Assembly: GCA_014237395.1 (NCBI GenBank)
Contig: JABZFP010000017.1
Location: forward strand, 17,381 to 81,380
Source of the DNA: Desulfobacteraceae bacterium
GTDB lineage: Bacteria; Desulfobacterota; Desulfobacteria; Desulfobacterales; UBA5852
DNA length: 64,000 nucleotides
Reading direction: 5' to 3'
This document shows positions 20,005 through 28,507 of this stretch, piece after piece. The translations under genes and the position numbers were made by a program. The notes below the pieces were generated by a model. That model was not told the origin of the DNA and did not search any database. It saw only the letters and a program-made list of their open reading frames with translations. Each line of letters starts with the position of its first letter. The first letter of the stretch is position 1.

Positions 20005-21156
20005 TTAACGCTCCTGTCCAGCGGGCCGAACGGCCAGGCGGTCTAAATCCACCCGAATAAAACGGGGCCGGTAGAGCGCCGCATCGTCATAGAGGGTGTC
20101 CGGATCATGAACATGGTTGATGTTGTAGGAAATCAGATGCCCGTTGCCATGGCGGCTGAACTGGGGATGAACAAAGGGATTGTAGGCCGCGACAGCGCTG
20201 TTGGCTTCCGGCGCCCGATAGATGTCGACCGGTCCTTGCCAGGGTCCGGTTGGTGTCTCGGCCAGATAAACCACAACCCGGTCTGAAAACGGCTGCCGCT
20301 CATCCATGGTTACCAACCCGAAGCCTTGTTCAAGCCCGACGACGCCGAATTGACTGCTGACCCCGGCCAGTATCGATCGGGAGGCGCCGGAATTGTCCGA
20401 CCAGTGATGCCCGGTCCAATAGTGCCAGGAACCTTCCAGGCCACCCCGGGGCGCCCGGGCCACATGCAAATGCTTAACTGCGCCGCGTTGTTCCGTACCA
20501 AAAATATACACCCAGGCATCCCCCTCGTTCAATGCCGCCCCGTATGCCACGCCATGGTCATGCGCCACGGGGATCACACGATCCAGAGAAAGATCCGGCA
20601 GTTGCAGTACGGCCATCACCGTGCCATCCCAGGCCCATCCCCACATGCCCGGTGTGACCTGGTGAAATCGATGGAAGAAAACCCAGACCTGATTCTCCCA
20701 GACCGTGCCGTCCCCGGGCCAATACCAGGTTTCCGGATCTTCGGGCACCAGAAACGCCCGTGGGTCACGCGTGGTCCCCTCGTGCCGGGTTACCAGCCGC
20801 TCTCCGTCCTGAACGACCAGACAGTTGCGGATCAGCGGACTGTCAAGCGGCCGCGAGCCATCCGGTCGGACATATCCCAGAAAGGTGTCGCCAAAAAGCC
20901 ACAAGGTGCGCCCATCCGGCAGACCGATCGAAAGGGTGCCATCGCCGCCGGTCCACCCGTTGCCGTATCGCGTGAACAGCTGGTTGAAATCCGTCGCCGG
21001 TGTCGCCCCGGCAGACAAAGGCGGCGGCGCGACCGGGGGAATTCGTGTGCAGGCGACCGGCAGAAGAAAAAGAGGCGCCAGCAAGAAAAGGAGCGTGAGA
21101 ACGATGGAAACGAGGAATTGCTGGCGGCGGTTGTCACAGGTACCATGCAGCGGCAT
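20005..21156 (-). CDS. DUF4185/DUF5005-like beta-propeller lipoprotein
   Basis: The start at 21156 has an excellent site (GGAGGAAACG). A basic N-terminus and hydrophobic helix end in lipobox PVAC with Cys36, so the protein is lipid-anchored. The body (about residues 60-375) has repeated short beta motifs typical of glycoside-hydrolase-43-like propellers: GNGWTGGDGTLSIGLPDGRTLWLFGDTF, then GDGTVWENQVWVFFHRF and PTGPWQGPVDIY. The DUF4185/5005 families are inferred to bind or cleave glycans, but no catalytic residues can be identified securely. Monocistronic; no signs of transfer. Confidence 0.8.
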   Translation of the reverse strand: MPLHGTCDNRRQQFLVSIVLTLLFLLAPLFLLPVACTRIPPVAPPPLSAGATPATDFNQLFTRYGNGWTGGDGTLSIGLPDGRTLWLFGDTFLGYVRPDGSRPLDSPLIRNCLVVQDGERLVTRHEGTTRDPRAFLVPEDPETWYWPGDGTVWENQVWVFFHRFHQVTPGMWGWAWDGTVMAVLQLPDLSLDRVIPVAHDHGVAYGAALNEGDAWVYIFGTEQRGAVKHLHVARAPRGGLEGSWHYWTGHHWSDNSGASRSILAGVSSQFGVVGLEQGFGLVTMDERQPFSDRVVVYLAETPTGPWQGPVDIYRAPEANSAVAAYNPFVHPQFSRHGNGHLISYNINHVHDPDTLYDDAALYRPRFIRVDLDRLAVRPAGQER

Positions 21157-21277
21157 CGTTTCCTCCGGGGAAATCGGGTTGGCCGGCCGGAAAGCCATAA
21201 GCCATCATTCCTGATTTTATTTCAGGAACTTATAGGCCTACCGACCGATAAGGCAACGAACGTTGGCGATCAAAAGG

Positions 21278-21670
21278 CTACCGTCCGGACAAGGAAACAC
21301 AGTACGACAAAAACCGATCCATGGCTTCGTCGTAATCTTCGCCGGCCATGATGCCGTCTCCGACGACATCACCGTAACGTGACAGCTTTACGATTTCAAA
21401 ATGGTTGCGGCTCAGCCAGCGATTGCCGCCACGAGGAAGATCGGCGTCGGTCAACCCTGCAATTTCTATTTTCTCGAGACCGCCACTGGCCGCGCTGTGG
21501 CTGTATACATCGAATTTCCGATCCGGATTCGGCAGGATAAATTTGACGTCGCCGCAAGCCTGCAGCGCAATCTTACGCCCGTTCGGCATTACGGCGTAAG
21601 CAACCTGCCCCTTGTAAAAGACGCTGTCGCCGCAATTTTCCTTCTTTTCCTGAACGACATACATTTCCAT
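21278..21670 (-). CDS. Unknown 130-aa protein under c-di-GMP riboswitch control
   Basis: The ATG at 21670 lies nine bases after AAAGGT; an in-frame ATG at 21700 falls in the 3' part of the riboswitch terminator and is unlikely. The product has no signal peptide or TM segment. It carries three cysteines (ENCGDS, LQACGD, LSYCVS) and a strand-rich central part (VFYKGQVAYAVMPNGRKIAL, KFILPNPDRKFDVYS). I recognise no family. Its 5' leader holds a c-di-GMP-I riboswitch and a rho-independent terminator, so expression should respond to the sessile/motile second messenger. A role in attachment, pili or matrix is therefore plausible but unproven. Confidence 0.75.
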   Translation of the reverse strand: MEMYVVQEKKENCGDSVFYKGQVAYAVMPNGRKIALQACGDVKFILPNPDRKFDVYSHSAASGGLEKIEIAGLTDADLPRGGNRWLSRNHFEIVKLSRYGDVVGDGIMAGEDYDEAMDRFLSYCVSLSGR

Positions 21671-21702
21671 CAGGATCTGACCTTTTGAAGCAAACGCCAC
21701 TT

Positions 21703-21734
21703 AAAAAGCCCCGGCCATTCAGCGGCAAGGGCTT
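21703..21734 (-). terminator. Riboswitch-controlled rho-independent terminator
   Basis: On the minus strand AAGCCC ... GCC-loop-GGC ... GGGCTT followed by TTTTAA forms a stem-loop with a U-tract 17 bases downstream of the aptamer and 33 bases before the ATG of the orphan gene. It is the expected expression platform of the upstream aptamer. Confidence 0.75.
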
Positions 21735-21749
21735 GGTTCGCAGGTTCAC

Positions 21750-21830
21750 ATTCGGCAACCCGGCTATCCTAACCTGTGTCGGTATTGGACCCGTGGTTTT
21801 GCGCCTCCGTCTTTCAACAGAGTTGCCCTT
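21750..21830 (-). ncRNA. c-di-GMP-I (GEMM-I) riboswitch aptamer
   Basis: Read on the minus strand, the order of conserved blocks matches the GEMM-I aptamer of the Vc2 type: GGGCAA, then a P2 hairpin CTCTGTT-GAAA-GACGGAG with the GAAA tetraloop, then GCGCAAAACC, then CGGGTC, a variable P3 arm, AGGATAGCCGGGTTGCC closing P1. Corresponding blocks in Vc2 are GGGCAAACC, the GAAA loop, GACGCAAAGCC and AGGTAGCGGGGTTACC. The tetraloop, the GCAAA internal segment and the tetraloop receptor region are all in place. This class binds cyclic di-GMP. Confidence 0.85.
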
Positions 21831-21863
21831 ATCGAATTTTAAACACTGATTTTCTGACGATTC

Positions 21864-21892
21864 ACTAAAAACCAAAAGGGGGATTTTGTCAA
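21864..21892 (-). promoter_or_regulatory. Promoter of the riboswitch transcript
   Basis: On the minus strand a consensus TTGACA (21892-21887) and TTTAGT (21869-21864) with a 17-base spacer. Transcription would start about 25-30 bases before the aptamer. The GCTTGACA context of the -35 is the same as at the rpsT promoter in this window. Confidence 0.65.
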
Positions 21893-22021
21893 GCATCTTA
21901 TGCAGATAGCTCTGACGGACCGTATGGGATGTCTGTGTGCCGCAGCGCAACCCCCATCAGCCTGTCTGGTCATTCCGCCATATCGAAAGGGAAATCTTGC
22001 AAGAAGGACGATCGAGGCGGA

Positions 22022-22291
22022 CTAACGCGGCTTGCGCAGGTTGCGGAGTTTATCGATTTGTTTTTTCTTCAAGAGCAGATCGATAAACGCGCTGAACTGG
22101 GTGGACAACGTCCGGCTTTCGGTGCTTTCCAGCCGTTCCTCGATCGCTTCGAGCCGGCTGCGAAGGTCATTGCGTTCCGGTGTCTGGATCAACAGCCGCC
22201 GATAAATGGCCGCTGCTTTGTCGAAATGGCCCTGGTCGGCATAAATTTGTGCCATGGTTTCGGTTTCGAATTCTTTCTCGACGGCCATCAT
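22022..22291 (-). CDS. Small TPR-like protein
   Basis: 89 residues. ATG at 22291 (or 22288) follows AAGTGGA; a GTG at 22303 is a weaker option. Residues about 8-42 (FETETMAQIYADQGHFDKAAAIYRRLL) form one tetratricopeptide unit with the characteristic W/A-G-Y-A-P pattern. A charged helix follows, and a basic tail (KKKQIDKLRNLRKPR). It probably mediates protein contacts. It follows ftsB on the same strand by 76 bases and may belong to the murJ-ftsB unit. Small TPR genes in this place are common in related anaerobes, but no function is known. Confidence 0.7.
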   Translation of the reverse strand: MMAVEKEFETETMAQIYADQGHFDKAAAIYRRLLIQTPERNDLRSRLEAIEERLESTESRTLSTQFSAFIDLLLKKKQIDKLRNLRKPR

Positions 22292-22367
22292 GATCGAATC
22301 CACTTAAAACGTTAACGGCTTCCCGGAAGGCCGGGTTAAATCTGAACAAGACAGACGTGTCCGATGG

Positions 22368-22691
22368 TCACGGTTGCGGCGTGCCGGAATTCGCCGCGAG
22401 CGGCGCTGATGCCCCCGGCGTTATAAAAACGAGCTCATCGGCCGCCACCAGCCCGAGTTCGCTGCGGGCGACATGTTCGATATAGTGGGGATCGTTTTCC
22501 AGGCGTTCCTTTTCGGAAAACCGGGCCAGGTTCTCTTGCAGCAACGTCTGGTTTTTATCCACCAGGCGATCCCGCTCGAGCTTCACCAGATGGAGATCGG
22601 CCAAACCTTTATCGCCAAAGATAATCACGAGCAGGAAAGTGAAAAGGCCCACAACGGCGAAAGATAGGAAGATGCTTTGTCGCGTATTCAC
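22368..22691 (-). CDS. ftsB: FtsB/DivIC-type septum formation initiator
   Basis: About 107 residues with a short cytoplasmic N-terminus, one TM helix (FLSFAVVGLFTFLLVIIFG), then a periplasmic leucine-zipper coiled coil (LHLVKLERDRLVDKNQTLLQEN) and the family block DPHYIEHVARSELGLVAADELVF. It belongs to the FtsQLB complex that activates septal cell-wall synthesis. The GTG at 22691 overlaps the murJ stop by 4 bases (GTGA), favouring coupled translation. A TTG seven codons upstream, inside murJ, is the alternative. Pro/Ala-rich tail. Confidence 0.85.
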   Translation of the reverse strand: MNTRQSIFLSFAVVGLFTFLLVIIFGDKGLADLHLVKLERDRLVDKNQTLLQENLARFSEKERLENDPHYIEHVARSELGLVAADELVFITPGASAPLAANSGTPQP

Positions 22692-24313
22692 GGTATGTTT
22701 TTCCGTTGCCAAACCAGTTGACGGCAGAGACGCAATTCCTTGCTGCGGCAGAGAAAAGCGGCCGTCGCATAGACGGCTACACCCGTTGTGATGCAGGCAA
22801 GCAGCCGCCCGATCTGAAGCGCGGTGCCGCGGCCGGGCGCCTCAGTCAACCAGACGTTCAGGAGGTGGACGGCGTATCCCATCAAAAGGGCGCACCCTGC
22901 TATCCGGCCGACCGCCGACACAATCTTCCAGCCGCCCAGCGGGCCGATTTGCCAGCGCAGCATGACGCCCAGCAGCATAACGTTCACCATGGCGGACAGG
23001 GCCGCCGCCAGAGCGATGCCGCCATGCCCCATGACCCGCATCAGCAGGACACCGGCCACGAGATTGACGAGCATGCTGATGACCGCGGCCTTAAGCGGAC
23101 GATAGGCATCCTGTCGTGCATAAAATACGGCCAGCAAAATGCGCAAAGCGGCGTAAGCCCATAATCCGGAACTATACCATACGAGGGCTTCAGCCGTCAA
23201 CCGGGTGGAATCACTGCCAAAAGCGCCCCGTTCAAAAAGAAGGGCCACAATCGGCTCCCGCAATACGATCAACCCCACCATGGCCGGCACGGTGACAAAC
23301 AAGACCATCCGCAGCGATTGGGAAAGCGTCTGTTTCAAGTCGTCGAGTCGTTTTTCAGCTGCCTGGCGCGAAAGACCCGGCATCATCACCGTAACCGCCG
23401 ATATGGCAAAAATCCCCAGTGGGAACTGGACCAGGCGGTCCGCATAGAAAAGATACGACACGCTGCCCGCGGCGAGATAGGACGCCAGCAAGGTTCCCAA
23501 CAGAACATTGATCTGATAGGTGGCGCCACCCAGCAGGACGGGCAGCGCCGAACGACCGAATCGACCGAGGGCGCCTGCTTCAGGCAGGGGAGCTTGCCAG
23601 AAGCGAACCCCGTGACGCACAAGGACCGGCACCTGCAGACCGAGCTGCAAAGCGCCCCCAAACACGACCCCGGCCGCCAGAATACCAACACGCACCGCCA
23701 TCGTCGGTGCCAGCCAGAAACCGATCCATACTGCTGAAATCATAGCTATATTGAGCGCCAGGGGGGCCAGCGCCGGGGCGGTAAAATGCCCCAGGGCATT
23801 GAGGATGCCCATGCTTAGTGCCACCAGCCCTACCAGGAGCACATAGGGGAACATGATGCGGGTTAAATGAACGGTCAGTTGAAGTTTGTCACCCGACACC
23901 ATAAAACCGGGCGCCAGCCCACGCACAATGGCAGGACTCAGTAGCATTCCCAGCAAAACAATGACGGCAAGGATCAACGCCAGACGACGCAGGGCCATGA
24001 CCGCCAAATCAAGAGCACGCTTCCCTCCCCGGCGGCGGGCCTCGTCGTGAAAGACCGGGATGAAGGCCATGCCGAGCGCGCCTTCCCCCACAAGACGTCG
24101 GACCAGATTGGGAATGCGAAAGGCCACGATAAAGGCGTCCGCATACACACCGGCGCCGAAACTCCAGGCGATCAGCATATCCCTCACATAGCCTAAGATC
24201 CGGCTTGCCAAGGTTGCGGATACCACCACGCCGGCATCCCGGATACCGGCCGGACCCGTCGGCAAAGCATCGGATTCAGGCGACGAAGGGGCCACAGCTT
24301 TCACGGCGTTCAC
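22688..24313 (-). CDS. murJ: Lipid II flippase MurJ
   Basis: 541 residues, a polytopic membrane protein of the MVF/MurJ family with about 14 predicted helices. Recognisable blocks: ASRILGYVRDMLIAWSFGAG at the N-terminus, ADAFIVAFRIPNLVRRLVGEGAL, and FYARQDAYRPLKAAVISMLVN. It flips lipid II across the inner membrane for peptidoglycan synthesis. The start appears to be the GTG at 24313 since no in-frame ATG precedes the conserved region; the ribosome site is weak. It is divergent from rpsT, as is frequent in proteobacteria, and overlaps ftsB at its end. Confidence 0.95.
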   Translation of the reverse strand: MNAVKAVAPSSPESDALPTGPAGIRDAGVVVSATLASRILGYVRDMLIAWSFGAGVYADAFIVAFRIPNLVRRLVGEGALGMAFIPVFHDEARRRGGKRALDLAVMALRRLALILAVIVLLGMLLSPAIVRGLAPGFMVSGDKLQLTVHLTRIMFPYVLLVGLVALSMGILNALGHFTAPALAPLALNIAMISAVWIGFWLAPTMAVRVGILAAGVVFGGALQLGLQVPVLVRHGVRFWQAPLPEAGALGRFGRSALPVLLGGATYQINVLLGTLLASYLAAGSVSYLFYADRLVQFPLGIFAISAVTVMMPGLSRQAAEKRLDDLKQTLSQSLRMVLFVTVPAMVGLIVLREPIVALLFERGAFGSDSTRLTAEALVWYSSGLWAYAALRILLAVFYARQDAYRPLKAAVISMLVNLVAGVLLMRVMGHGGIALAAALSAMVNVMLLGVMLRWQIGPLGGWKIVSAVGRIAGCALLMGYAVHLLNVWLTEAPGRGTALQIGRLLACITTGVAVYATAAFLCRSKELRLCRQLVWQRKNIP

Positions 24314-24384
24314 GCGGCAGCGCCGGGCAGGTTTCGGCCGACGGCCCGCCAGACACGATTATCGGAAACAGCGTGATTCAATGC

Positions 24385-24413
24385 TTGACATTTCCTGGTG
24401 GTTCCGTTAGATA
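24385..24413 (+). promoter_or_regulatory. Sigma-70 promoter of rpsT
   Basis: TTGACA (24385-24390), 17-base spacer, TAGATA (24408-24413), giving a 5' leader of about 30 bases to the TTG start of rpsT. Near-consensus, as expected of a ribosomal protein gene. Confidence 0.8.
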
Positions 24414-24449
24414 TCCAGATTCAAAATTTTAAGAAAAGGAGATTCCATC

Positions 24450-24710
24450 TTGGCAAATCATAAATCAGCGAAAAAACGTGCCCTGCAGAATGAAGTTCGG
24501 CGGTTGCGCAACCGTTCCGTCAAAACCCAGATCAAAGGCATCGTTAAAAATATGCGTGCGGCAGCCACCGGCGACGATGCGACCCAGGGTCCTGAGCAAC
24601 TGAAGATCGCCCAGTCGGCCATTGACAAAGCCGCCAAAAAAGGCGTTTTGCATCGAAAAACCGCTGCGCGCAAGATTTCCCGCCTGTCGCGACTCGTCAA
24701 AACGACGTAG
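24450..24710 (+). CDS. rpsT: 30S ribosomal protein S20
   Basis: 86 residues, very basic. It begins ANHKSAKKRALQNEVRRLRNRS after a TTG start and ends in KKGVLHRKTAARKISRLSRLVK, both hallmarks of bS20, which binds 16S rRNA early in small-subunit assembly. The TTG start is supported by AAAAGGAG at the right spacing; S20 genes often use TTG or poor starts for autoregulation. Own promoter and terminator flank it. Confidence 0.98.
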   Translation: MANHKSAKKRALQNEVRRLRNRSVKTQIKGIVKNMRAAATGDDATQGPEQLKIAQSAIDKAAKKGVLHRKTAARKISRLSRLVKTT

Positions 24711-24746
24711 ACGATCGCCGCCGCGCACCCTACCGGCCATACCATT

Positions 24747-24780
24747 AACGCATGACGACATACCGTTGTCATGCGTTTTT
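24747..24780 (+). terminator. Rho-independent terminator of rpsT
   Basis: Perfect 10-bp stem AACGCATGAC / GTCATGCGTT, 11-base loop, run of five T. It lies 37 bases after the rpsT stop and just before the convergent lptE end. Confidence 0.9.
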
Positions 24781-24784
24781 CGGT

Positions 24785-25342
24785 TTAAAACGACGCGGTA
24801 AATCGGTAGTGGAATTTCTCCGCCAGGCGGGGGGAAATCACCGCCAGGGCTCGTCGCAAATTGCCTTCCGTGCTGGTTTTGTCCGACAACACGGTGTAGG
24901 CTTCACTGTCGCTCAGACTGTTTTGCCAAAGCACTTTGCCTTGGCGGTTTTTGAGAAAAAGATCGACGGTGACACTCACCTGCCGCTCCAGGGTTGTGGT
25001 GATGCTGCGGCGTGACACCGACCCCGTCCGCAGATCGCGAATCACCCCCTCCAGAACGTATTGCGCCGCGTCCCGGTCCACCACTTTCGAATGGCCGCTG
25101 CGGTTCACCTCGAAGATCAGATCGTTGGTAAACTGGGTTTCAATCCCGACCTTGGTGGTGGTGTTGTGCATGGGCGGAATATGCACCGTCTGGACATCGA
25201 TCACCGGATTCCGGTCCCCTGTGAAGCGATAACCGCAACTGTTAAGACTGATCACGAACAGCGCCGCCATGACGATCGCGCACACGGCCGGACGCACCCG
25301 AGAAATACAACCGCCCACTGCTCTCTCCCCGCTGTTGATCAT
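24785..25342 (-). CDS. lptE: LPS-assembly lipoprotein LptE
   Basis: The ATG at 25342, after AAGGG, gives 185 residues with a hydrophobic signal ending in lipobox LNSC (Cys36) followed by the family start GYRFTG. The order of blocks (VHIPPMHNTTTKVGIETQFTND, VLEGVIRDL, LTDSEAYT-like SLSDSEAYTVLSDKTSTEGNL) is that of LptE, the lipoprotein plug of the LptD LPS translocon in the outer membrane. The gene follows leuS after 13 bases, the common leuS-lptE order in proteobacteria. Confidence 0.9.
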   Translation of the reverse strand: MINSGERAVGGCISRVRPAVCAIVMAALFVISLNSCGYRFTGDRNPVIDVQTVHIPPMHNTTTKVGIETQFTNDLIFEVNRSGHSKVVDRDAAQYVLEGVIRDLRTGSVSRRSITTTLERQVSVTVDLFLKNRQGKVLWQNSLSDSEAYTVLSDKTSTEGNLRRALAVISPRLAEKFHYRFTASF

Positions 25343-25355
25343 GGGCACCGACCCT

Positions 25356-27947
25356 TCAGACAACAATGTTCACCAGCTTGCCCGGCACCACGACGACCTT
25401 GCGGACCGGTTTATCCCCGATAAACTTGCAGGCCCGCTCATCGGCCAGGGCCATCGCTTCGATAACCGCCTTGTCCGTTCCGGCATCCACCGTCAACCGG
25501 CTGCGCAGCTTACCGTTGACCTGCACGACAATGATCCATTCGTCCCGCACCAGCGCCGCTTCGCGAAAGGTCGGCCAGGGCTGCTGCAGGATGCTGGGGG
25601 GATGGCCAAGCTGTTCCCAGACCTCCTCCGAAAAGTGCGGCACGATGGGCGACAGGAGCAGGGCAATCCGCTCCAGCGCCAGCCGGACGACGCCGGCCTC
25701 CGCAGCGGATGCCGGCTGAATGGACTCGCCGGAAAACAGATTGACCAGTTCCATGACGGCGCTGATGGCGGTGTTGAAGTGGAAACGCTCTTCGATGTCG
25801 TGCGTTACCTTGTGCGTCGTCTGATGCACCTTTTTATAAAGCTCCCGCATGGATGGGGAAAGATCCGCGTCGTCCCCGTCGAAGGGCGCCACCCTGTCGA
25901 TCGTCTCGATCCAGCGCCAGACGAGACGCCATACCCGGTTTAAAAACCGATAGCCGCCATCGACGCCTTGCTCGCTCCATTCCAGATCCCGTTCCGGCGG
26001 GGCGGCAAACAGGCAGAACAGGCGCGTGGTATCGGCGCCGTATTGATTGAGCAGGGTATTGGGGTCGATCACATTTTTCTTGGATTTGGACATTTTTTCG
26101 ACCCGCCCGATGTCCACGGGTTTTCCGCACAGGTGGCAGACCCGGTCTCCGTCGCGGTCCTGGACGTCGTCCGGGAAGAGAAAACCATGCTCCGGACAGG
26201 AGACGGTTTCTTTGCATACCATGCCCTGGGTCAGCAGGCGCGTGAACGGCTCCTTGTAGTTGATCAGCCCGAATTCCGCCAGGACCCGTGTGTAATAGCG
26301 CGAGTAGAGGAGATGCAAAACGGCGTGTTCCACACCGCCGATATACTGGTCCACCGGCATCCAGTAGTCGACCGCCGCCTTATCGAACATGCCCGTGGTG
26401 CAGCGCGGGCTGCAGTAGCGCTCGAAATACCATGACGATTCGACAAAGGTGTCCATGGTATCCGTTTCCCGGCGGCCGTCTTCCCGCCCGCATTTCGGGC
26501 AGACCGCCCGGCGAAACGCCTCCAGTTCCGGAAGCGGCGACCGTCCCCCCTCCAGCAGATCGATGTCCTCCGGCAGCAGGATCGGCAGGTCGTCTTCGGG
26601 TACGGGTACCGCGCCGCAATCCTCGCAATAGACCACCGGAATCGGGGCGCCCCAATAGCGCTGCCGGGAAATGCCCCAGTCCCGCAGCCGGAAATTGACG
26701 GTCTTGCGTCCCATACCGTGGTCTTCGAGATAGGTGGCAATGGCTTCCATGGCCTGGCGGTTGGGCTGACCGTCAAACGCGCCCGAATTCACCATGATGC
26801 CGTCCTGGGCATAGGCTTCCGTCATGGTCGCCACGTCCAGCGGTTCGTCTGGGCGGTCGATCACCACTACCATATCGAGCCCGTATTTGCGCGCAAAATC
26901 GAAATCCCGCTGGTCATGGGCGGGAACCGACATGACGGCCCCGGTGCCGTATTCCATCAGAGCGAAATTGGCCGAATAGATCGGCATGCGGCGGTTGTTC
27001 ACGGGGTTAATGCAATAGGCCCCGGTGAAAACCCCTTCCTTCTCGTATTTTTCCAGGCCGCGATCGGAACGATCCTGCATGGCGATACGCTCCACGAAAG
27101 CGTTCACCGCATCTTCCTGAGGCGTATTCCGGGAAAGCGCGCTGACCAGCGGGTGCTCCGGCGCCAGGCACATGAAGGTGGCCCCGAAAACCGTATCGTG
27201 CCGCGTGGTAAATACGGTTATGACCTCTTCCGAGCCCTCGATGGGGAAACGGATTTCAGCCCCCAGGCTCTTGCCGATCCAGTTCTTCTGCATGGTCAGG
27301 ACCTTGTCGGGCCATCCCGGAAGTTCGTCGCAGTGAACCAGCAGATCTTCGGCATAATCGGAGATCCGGAAAAACCATTGCCAGAGCTTTTTCTGGCGGA
27401 CGGGTTGGCCGCAGCGCCAGCACATGCCGGCCTCCACCTGTTCGTTGGCCAGCACCGTCTGACAAGGATCGCACCAGTTGACATACGATTCCTTGCGATA
27501 GGCCATGCCCTTGTCCAGCATCTTGAGAAACAACCACTGCTCCCAGCGGTAATATTCCGGACGGCAGGTGGCGATTTCGCGGTCCCAATCGTAGGAAAAC
27601 CCCAGACGCTGCAACTGCTCGCGCATGGCATCGATATTGGCGTAGGTCCAGCGGGCCGGCTGGGTATTGTTCGCAATCGCGGCATTTTCCGCCGGCATGC
27701 CGAAGGCGTCCCACCCCATGGGATGCAGCACGTTGAATCCGCGCATGCGTTTGTAACGGGCCACGACATCGCCGATCGTGTAGTTACGCACATGCCCCAT
27801 GTGGATTTTTCCCGAAGGATAGGGAAACATCTCCAGCAGATAATATTTTTCCCGGTCCGGCGCATCCTCGACATTGAACAGCCGGGACGCATCCCAGCGT
27901 TGCTGCCATTTGGTTTCGATCGCCTGGGGATCGTAGCGTTCTTCCAT
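25356..27947 (-). CDS. leuS: Leucyl-tRNA synthetase
   Basis: 863 residues from the ATG at 27947 (GGAGG upstream, spacing rather long); a longer open frame upstream lacks support. Class I synthetase: HIGH-type motif HMGH (residues 49-52), a CP1 editing domain with [12 protein letters not shown] and [11 protein letters not shown], the KMSKS loop (about residue 619, KMSKSKKN), an anticodon domain, and a C-terminal domain ending GKLVNIVV. It charges tRNA-Leu. The 560-base upstream gap shows no T-box. It is co-directional with lptE. Confidence 0.97.
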   Translation of the reverse strand: MEERYDPQAIETKWQQRWDASRLFNVEDAPDREKYYLLEMFPYPSGKIHMGHVRNYTIGDVVARYKRMRGFNVLHPMGWDAFGMPAENAAIANNTQPARWTYANIDAMREQLQRLGFSYDWDREIATCRPEYYRWEQWLFLKMLDKGMAYRKESYVNWCDPCQTVLANEQVEAGMCWRCGQPVRQKKLWQWFFRISDYAEDLLVHCDELPGWPDKVLTMQKNWIGKSLGAEIRFPIEGSEEVITVFTTRHDTVFGATFMCLAPEHPLVSALSRNTPQEDAVNAFVERIAMQDRSDRGLEKYEKEGVFTGAYCINPVNNRRMPIYSANFALMEYGTGAVMSVPAHDQRDFDFARKYGLDMVVVIDRPDEPLDVATMTEAYAQDGIMVNSGAFDGQPNRQAMEAIATYLEDHGMGRKTVNFRLRDWGISRQRYWGAPIPVVYCEDCGAVPVPEDDLPILLPEDIDLLEGGRSPLPELEAFRRAVCPKCGREDGRRETDTMDTFVESSWYFERYCSPRCTTGMFDKAAVDYWMPVDQYIGGVEHAVLHLLYSRYYTRVLAEFGLINYKEPFTRLLTQGMVCKETVSCPEHGFLFPDDVQDRDGDRVCHLCGKPVDIGRVEKMSKSKKNVIDPNTLLNQYGADTTRLFCLFAAPPERDLEWSEQGVDGGYRFLNRVWRLVWRWIETIDRVAPFDGDDADLSPSMRELYKKVHQTTHKVTHDIEERFHFNTAISAVMELVNLFSGESIQPASAAEAGVVRLALERIALLLSPIVPHFSEEVWEQLGHPPSILQQPWPTFREAALVRDEWIIVVQVNGKLRSRLTVDAGTDKAVIEAMALADERACKFIGDKPVRKVVVVPGKLVNIVV

Positions 27948-28507
27948 GGTATTTGCAGGCCTCCAGATAAATCCATCATGTGGGTCTTGAATCAGGCGGG
28001 GCAAGGGCTTGAGGCGGCCCGAAGCCCCACCGGCAAAAGCTCTCAATGCCATAATGCTTCACAAATAGCAACCCGCGCGGGGCGCCTTTCGATCGAGCCA
28101 CGCCGCCCGCTGCCCCTTGCCCGGGATACCAGCCGGCACCCTGATTTCGGGTGTCCTTTCCCGCAGCGGCCACCAGGAGGCCCCCTAAAATTGTTTGACT
28201 TGATGTCGGCAATTGCCTATTTATATCGTTTACATAAAAATGATCGATTGATGCTGGCGCAGATCCTGCCGTCGTCCGAACAAATAACCGTGGTCCCGGC
28301 GGCGGATGATGCGGTGAGATTCCTACCGGCACTGAATTTGAGCCGGTCGACCGACAAATAGAAACGCATCGATTTGCGATAGACCAAACAATTTTATACG
28401 GAGCATGCCCGGCGACCATCACAGCCCCTATCTTCATTGCGACCGGGAACCGTTGCCCCGCAACCAACCATTTCTCCGCTACACGCTTCACAAGGAAACA
28501 ATTTTAT
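27948..28507. other. 560-base divergent region between leuS and the RNase E/G gene
   Basis: The leuS-proximal half is GC-rich and contains no recognisable element; no T-box consensus (GGGTGGTACCGCG-like) is found on the minus strand. The other half, from about 28190, is AT-rich, holds a plausible promoter at 28195-28223, and would give the RNase E/G mRNA a leader near 280 bases. Long leaders serve autoregulation in RNase E genes of other bacteria; whether that applies here is not shown. Confidence 0.45.
28195..28223 (+). promoter_or_regulatory. Candidate promoter for the RNase E/G operon
   Basis: TTGACT (28195-28200), 17-base spacer, TATTTA (28218-28223), in an AT-rich stretch. It would produce a leader of about 280 bases. 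Confidence 0.4.

Noticed and set aside
27948..28200. T-box leader for leuS
   Set aside because: No specifier loop or GGGTGGTACCGCG-like T-box sequence was found on the minus strand.
28203..28361. 52-codon plus-strand frame upstream of the RNase E/G gene
   Set aside because: Its start lies within the predicted promoter spacer and has no ribosome site; no similarity recognised.
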